Part shown: piece after piece, positions 61,297-64,000 of the stretch | How the letters are laid out: the number at the start of each line of letters is the position of its first letter | How positions within the stretch are numbered: the stretch's first letter is position 1 | Source: Chromatiales bacterium | GTDB taxonomy: Bacteria; Pseudomonadota; Gammaproteobacteria; UBA6429 | Assembly: GCA_027076405.1 (NCBI GenBank) | Contig: JALTJN010000526.1 | Coordinates: 29,300-93,299 of the forward strand | DNA length: 64,000 nucleotides | Direction of reading: 5' to 3' | The notes under the pieces: model-generated | Database searches by the model: none | What the model was told of the DNA's origin: nothing | What the model saw: only the letters and a program-made list of their open reading frames with translations | Program-made: the position numbers and the translations under genes

Positions 61297-62436
61297 CTAG
61301 AGTTTGCCTTCAAGCATATCAATTAAAAGCTCGCTGAGTTCTGTTTTTGTTTCTTTGTTTGTGAGTTTATCTTCTATATTGGTAAATTCAGAAATAATTT
61401 TTTGTCTTTCTTTTTTATTGTTAATTAAGTTCAATAATTCGTTTGATATTTTTTCTGATGTTGCATCATCTTGTATTAATTCGGGTGTAACACGTTTGCC
61501 TGCAACAATATTACACAAAGCAATGTGCTGAATTTTTAACATTCGACTTACGAAATAATAACTTAACTTACTGATCTTGTTAATAACCACCATTGGCTTT
61601 TTCAGTAAAGCCAGCTCTAGTGTGACTGTGCCGGATACAGTAATAATTGCATCGCAGACTTCCATTACATCATGACTGCGATGACTAATGATTCTCATAT
61701 CAAGATTCGATTTATCAAAGTAGGGCAGAATGTCTTCTTCTGTTAGTGTTGAAGCGACGGGAATAACAAACTGAGCATCCGGTTTTGTATGAGAAATGGT
61801 TTTTGCGCTTTCAACGATAATAGGTAATAAACGTTTTATTTCACTATGACGGCTGCCCGGGAATAAACCAATTACCGGTTTATCATTATCAAGTAAAAAC
61901 TCATCACGTAATGTTTTTTGCTCGGCAGATACATGAATCTCGTCAACCAGCGGGTGTCCAACAAAACGAACCGGCACATCATATTTTTTATAAAACACTT
62001 CTTCAAAAGGGAAAACAACAGCCATCATATCGACAAGTTTTTTGATTTTAAAAACCCGTTTCTGACGCCATGCCCAAACTTGAGGGCTAATATAAAACAA
62101 AACTTTAACGCCGCATTCTTTAGCTGTTTTTGCCAGACGCAAATTAAAATCAGGGTAATCAGTGAGGACCAAAAGATCCGGCGGGTTGGTTCGTAGTAAG
62201 TGCTGCATTTTCTTTAACGCGCCGGATATGGTATTCCAGTGAGCAAGAACTTCAACCAGCCCAACAACAGCCAGTTCGGCAGAGTCGACTAACGCTTCAA
62301 CTCCGGCTTCTGTCATGTTTTTTCCGGCTATTCCATAAAAGTAAATAGTCGGGTCTTTTTCTTTAACTTCTCGAACCAGTTTGGCTGCATGTAAATCGCC
62401 GGAAGCTTCTCCGGCAATAATCATGACTCGTTTCAT
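61297..62436 (-). CDS. lpxB: Lipid-A-disaccharide synthase
   Basis: Joins UDP-2,3-diacylglucosamine and lipid X to make the lipid A disaccharide. The 379-residue protein begins RVMIIAGEASGDLHAAKLV and shows ISPQVWAWRQKRVFKI (about 96-111), VGHPLVDEI and the UDP-site segment GLFPGSRHSEIKRLLP (about 190-205). It is the last gene of a minus-strand group with gnnB- and gnnA-like genes, 21 bp downstream of the former. Confidence 0.96.
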   Translation of the reverse strand: MKRVMIIAGEASGDLHAAKLVREVKEKDPTIYFYGIAGKNMTEAGVEALVDSAELAVVGLVEVLAHWNTISGALKKMQHLLRTNPPDLLVLTDYPDFNLRLAKTAKECGVKVLFYISPQVWAWRQKRVFKIKKLVDMMAVVFPFEEVFYKKYDVPVRFVGHPLVDEIHVSAEQKTLRDEFLLDNDKPVIGLFPGSRHSEIKRLLPIIVESAKTISHTKPDAQFVIPVASTLTEEDILPYFDKSNLDMRIISHRSHDVMEVCDAIITVSGTVTLELALLKKPMVVINKISKLSYYFVSRMLKIQHIALCNIVAGKRVTPELIQDDATSEKISNELLNLINNKKERQKIISEFTNIEDKLTNKETKTELSELLIDMLEGKL

Positions 62437-62457
62437 GGGGATAGTTTACTCGACCGG

Positions 62458-63546
62458 TTAAACAGCAGATTTAATCGTGTCACAAACCAGCGTGATTTGT
62501 TCTTCTGTCATTTCAGGGAAGACAGGCAGAGACATACAATGCTTAATGGTGTCTTCAGTAACCGGTAATGACACACCCGCGCATTCTTTTTCAAAAGCTT
62601 TTTGCTGGTGTAGTGGAATAGGGTAATAAATCGCATTGCCGATTTCTTTTGCAGATAAGGCTGGCATAATAGCGTCACGTTTGTCGGTTAGTACAGTGTA
62701 CTGGTGGTAAACATGAGTACCAATACCATCTTCAAATGGAACAGTAATTACATCTTTTAGTTTTTCACTGTAACTATGTGCAACACGACGACGTTCTTTA
62801 TTATACTCGTCAATATATTGAAGTTTTACACGCAGAATAACAGCTTGTAACTCATCTAAACGACTGTTGTAGCCGATAACATCATGGTGGTAACGTTCAC
62901 TACTACCATGGTTACGGTAAATTTTAACTTGTTCGGCAATCGCATCATCATTCGTTGTGACCATACCACCATCACCATAACAGCCTAGGTTTTTACTTGG
63001 GAAAAAACTATGGCAACCTGCTAAACCAATACCACCGGTAATTTCATCACCAATTTTTGCGCCGTAAGATTGTGCACAATCTTCAATTACCAGTAAATTA
63101 TGCTTTTTAGCAATGGACATAATTTTATCCATGTCTACAGGCTGGCCAAAAATATGAACCGGTAGAAGTGCTTTTGTCTTGTCTGTGATAGCAGCTTCAA
63201 TTAAATCGACATCAATATTTAATGTGTCAGCTTTAATGTCAACATAAACAGGAGTTGCGCCAACATAACGTATTGCTTCTGCGGTTGCGATAAAAGTAAA
63301 TGATGTTGTAATAACTTCATCTCCTTCGCTAATACCTGCCGCGAGCAGGGCAAGATGTAATGCATCAGTTCCTGATGCACAGGTTAAAGCATGTTTAACA
63401 CCAAGATGTGCAGCGGCTTCTTTTTCAAAAGTTTGTACATTGGGGCCAAGAATAAATTGTGTTTTACCCAGTGCTTCGATAATTTTTGTATCAATCTCTT
63501 CTTTTAGATTGTTATATTGTAGTTTGAGATCAACCATTGGGATCAT
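62458..63546 (-). CDS. gnnB: DegT/DnrJ/EryC1 aminotransferase, probable UDP-GlcNAc 3-aminotransferase (GnnB-like)
   Basis: PLP-dependent sugar aminotransferase, 362 residues. It has the family core ASGTDALHLALLAAG (about 57-71), EDCAQSYGAKIG (about 155-166) and the PLP lysine Lys185 in FFPSKNLGCYGDGG, with YNSRLDELQAVILRVK after it. Position between a Gfo/Idh oxidoreductase and lpxB matches Acidithiobacillus, where GnnA oxidises the 3-OH of UDP-GlcNAc and GnnB aminates it to give UDP-GlcNAc3N, the precursor of lipid A with amide-linked acyl chains at position 3. Close relatives (WbpE/VioA) act in O-antigen, so the lipid A role rests mainly on context. Confidence 0.8.
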   Translation of the reverse strand: MIPMVDLKLQYNNLKEEIDTKIIEALGKTQFILGPNVQTFEKEAAAHLGVKHALTCASGTDALHLALLAAGISEGDEVITTSFTFIATAEAIRYVGATPVYVDIKADTLNIDVDLIEAAITDKTKALLPVHIFGQPVDMDKIMSIAKKHNLLVIEDCAQSYGAKIGDEITGGIGLAGCHSFFPSKNLGCYGDGGMVTTNDDAIAEQVKIYRNHGSSERYHHDVIGYNSRLDELQAVILRVKLQYIDEYNKERRRVAHSYSEKLKDVITVPFEDGIGTHVYHQYTVLTDKRDAIMPALSAKEIGNAIYYPIPLHQQKAFEKECAGVSLPVTEDTIKHCMSLPVFPEMTEEQITLVCDTIKSAV

Positions 63547-63589
63547 ATCGAAGTACTCCGTAAATTATATATGAGATGTTTGTTTTAAA

Positions 63590-64000
63590 TTAAGCGGTGC
63601 CGAGCAGTTCGCTAATTTTTGTGGCTGTCTGTAATGCAAGTAAACCTGCCTTGCCACTTACAACCGGTGGGGTGTTCGTGGAGATTGAATTTAAAAATGC
63701 TTCAATCTCACTATACAACGCATCACCTTGTTCAAAAGTCTGTTCTTTGCTTTCAATATTGGCAATACCGGGATACATTTCACCATCGCCTTTATTATGA
63801 AGTGCCAGTTTTTTATTTTGAAAGTCGATAGAAATATACGCATCATGCTGGAAGATACGCATAATGCGTTCACTCTTCATGCTGACACGACTTGAAGTAA
63901 CATTTGCCACACAGCCGTTTTCAAAAGTGATACGTGCATTGGCAATATCAATTTCCTGAGAGATAACCGAAACACCGTTAGCATCAATACTCTTAACCGG
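63590..64000 (-). CDS. gnnA: Gfo/Idh/MocA oxidoreductase, C-terminal part (5' truncated by window edge; GnnA-like)
   Basis: The last roughly 136 residues of an NAD(P)-dependent sugar oxidoreductase; the frame is open to the right edge. Visible are VKSIDANGVSVISQEIDIAN and FENGCVANVTSSRVSMKSER, followed by a C-terminal dimer-type domain ending GLLALQTATKISELLG. This is the usual end of Gfo/Idh proteins beside lpx genes. The gene lies 43 bp upstream of the aminotransferase in the same direction, which supports a two-step 3-amino-sugar pathway. The N-terminal nucleotide-binding motif is outside the window. Confidence 0.72.
   Translation of the reverse strand, partial: PVKSIDANGVSVISQEIDIANARITFENGCVANVTSSRVSMKSERIMRIFQHDAYISIDFQNKKLALHNKGDGEMYPGIANIESKEQTFEQGDALYSEIEAFLNSISTNTPPVVSGKAGLLALQTATKISELLGTA

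Overview
The window is a dense, mostly operonic stretch of chromosome from a low-GC (about 40% by eye) gammaproteobacterium. The evidence is gene order: prfB-lysS, sdhCDAB-sdhE-ygfX, nadB, rpoE-rseABC-mucD, lepA-lepB-rnc-era-recO-pdxJ-acpS, cysM, rlmD, nagZ, mfd, lolCD, and comEC-exbBD-msbA-lpxK are all gammaproteobacterial neighbourhoods. I cannot place the genus. The genes for a 3-amino-glucosamine type of lipid A (GnnA/GnnB-like, beside lpxB) and the AmmeMemoRadiSam triad would fit a sulfur-oxidiser or methanotroph-like lineage, but that is inference. I see no tRNA, rRNA, CRISPR array, phage or transposase.

Layout. 1-2.3 kb: end of prfB, lysS, then an unusual tandem array of four units built from eight 17-nt hairpins. 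2.3-6.1 kb: a CHASE-type histidine kinase, an HDOD protein and ygfZ. 6.2-10.2 kb: succinate dehydrogenase with its flavinylation factor and YgfX. 10.3-16.5 kb: nadB divergent from the envelope-stress regulon core rpoE-rseA-rseB-rseC-mucD, then a glutaredoxin-like gene and a terminator. 16.6-23 kb: translation, secretion, RNA and cofactor genes lepA to acpS. 23-26 kb: a stand-alone Hpt protein, cysM, a palindromic intergenic element and rlmD. 26-32.8 kb: CYTH, L,D-transpeptidase, a lipoprotein, nagZ, an MscS channel, purine salvage (HGPRT plus methylthioinosine phosphorylase), csiV, def and a SirB-like protein.

32.8-40.3 kb: an acidic outer-membrane protein of unknown function, mfd, then a group of small secreted or membrane proteins (DsrE-like, TIGR04219-like barrel, retropepsin-like protease, a lipoprotein and a small conserved periplasmic protein). 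40.6-44.8 kb: SulP transporter, a small secreted protein and an OmpR-type two-component pair. 45-49.1 kb: lolC/E-lolD and sucCD. 49.1-51.4 kb: a STAS-like protein, a membrane-anchored LuxR-type regulator facing a cytochrome b561 gene across two perfect palindromes, and DUF2062. 51.4-58.7 kb: comEC-exbB-exbD-msbA-lpxK-trm112-like, ending in a formyltransferase where kdsB is often found. 58.7-61.3 kb: AmmeMemoRadiSam genes. 61.3-64 kb (minus strand): lpxB, gnnB-like and gnnA-like, the last running off the right edge.

Common threads are envelope biogenesis (lipid A synthesis and export, Lol, RseABC/MucD, Ldt, NagZ, CsiV) and central metabolism (Sdh, SucCD). The items most deserving a second look are the hairpin array after lysS, the gnnA-gnnB-lpxB cluster, the AmmeMemoRadiSam triad, the membrane-bound LuxR regulator with its palindromes, and the lone Hpt gene at a site where some relatives carry gacS/barA.
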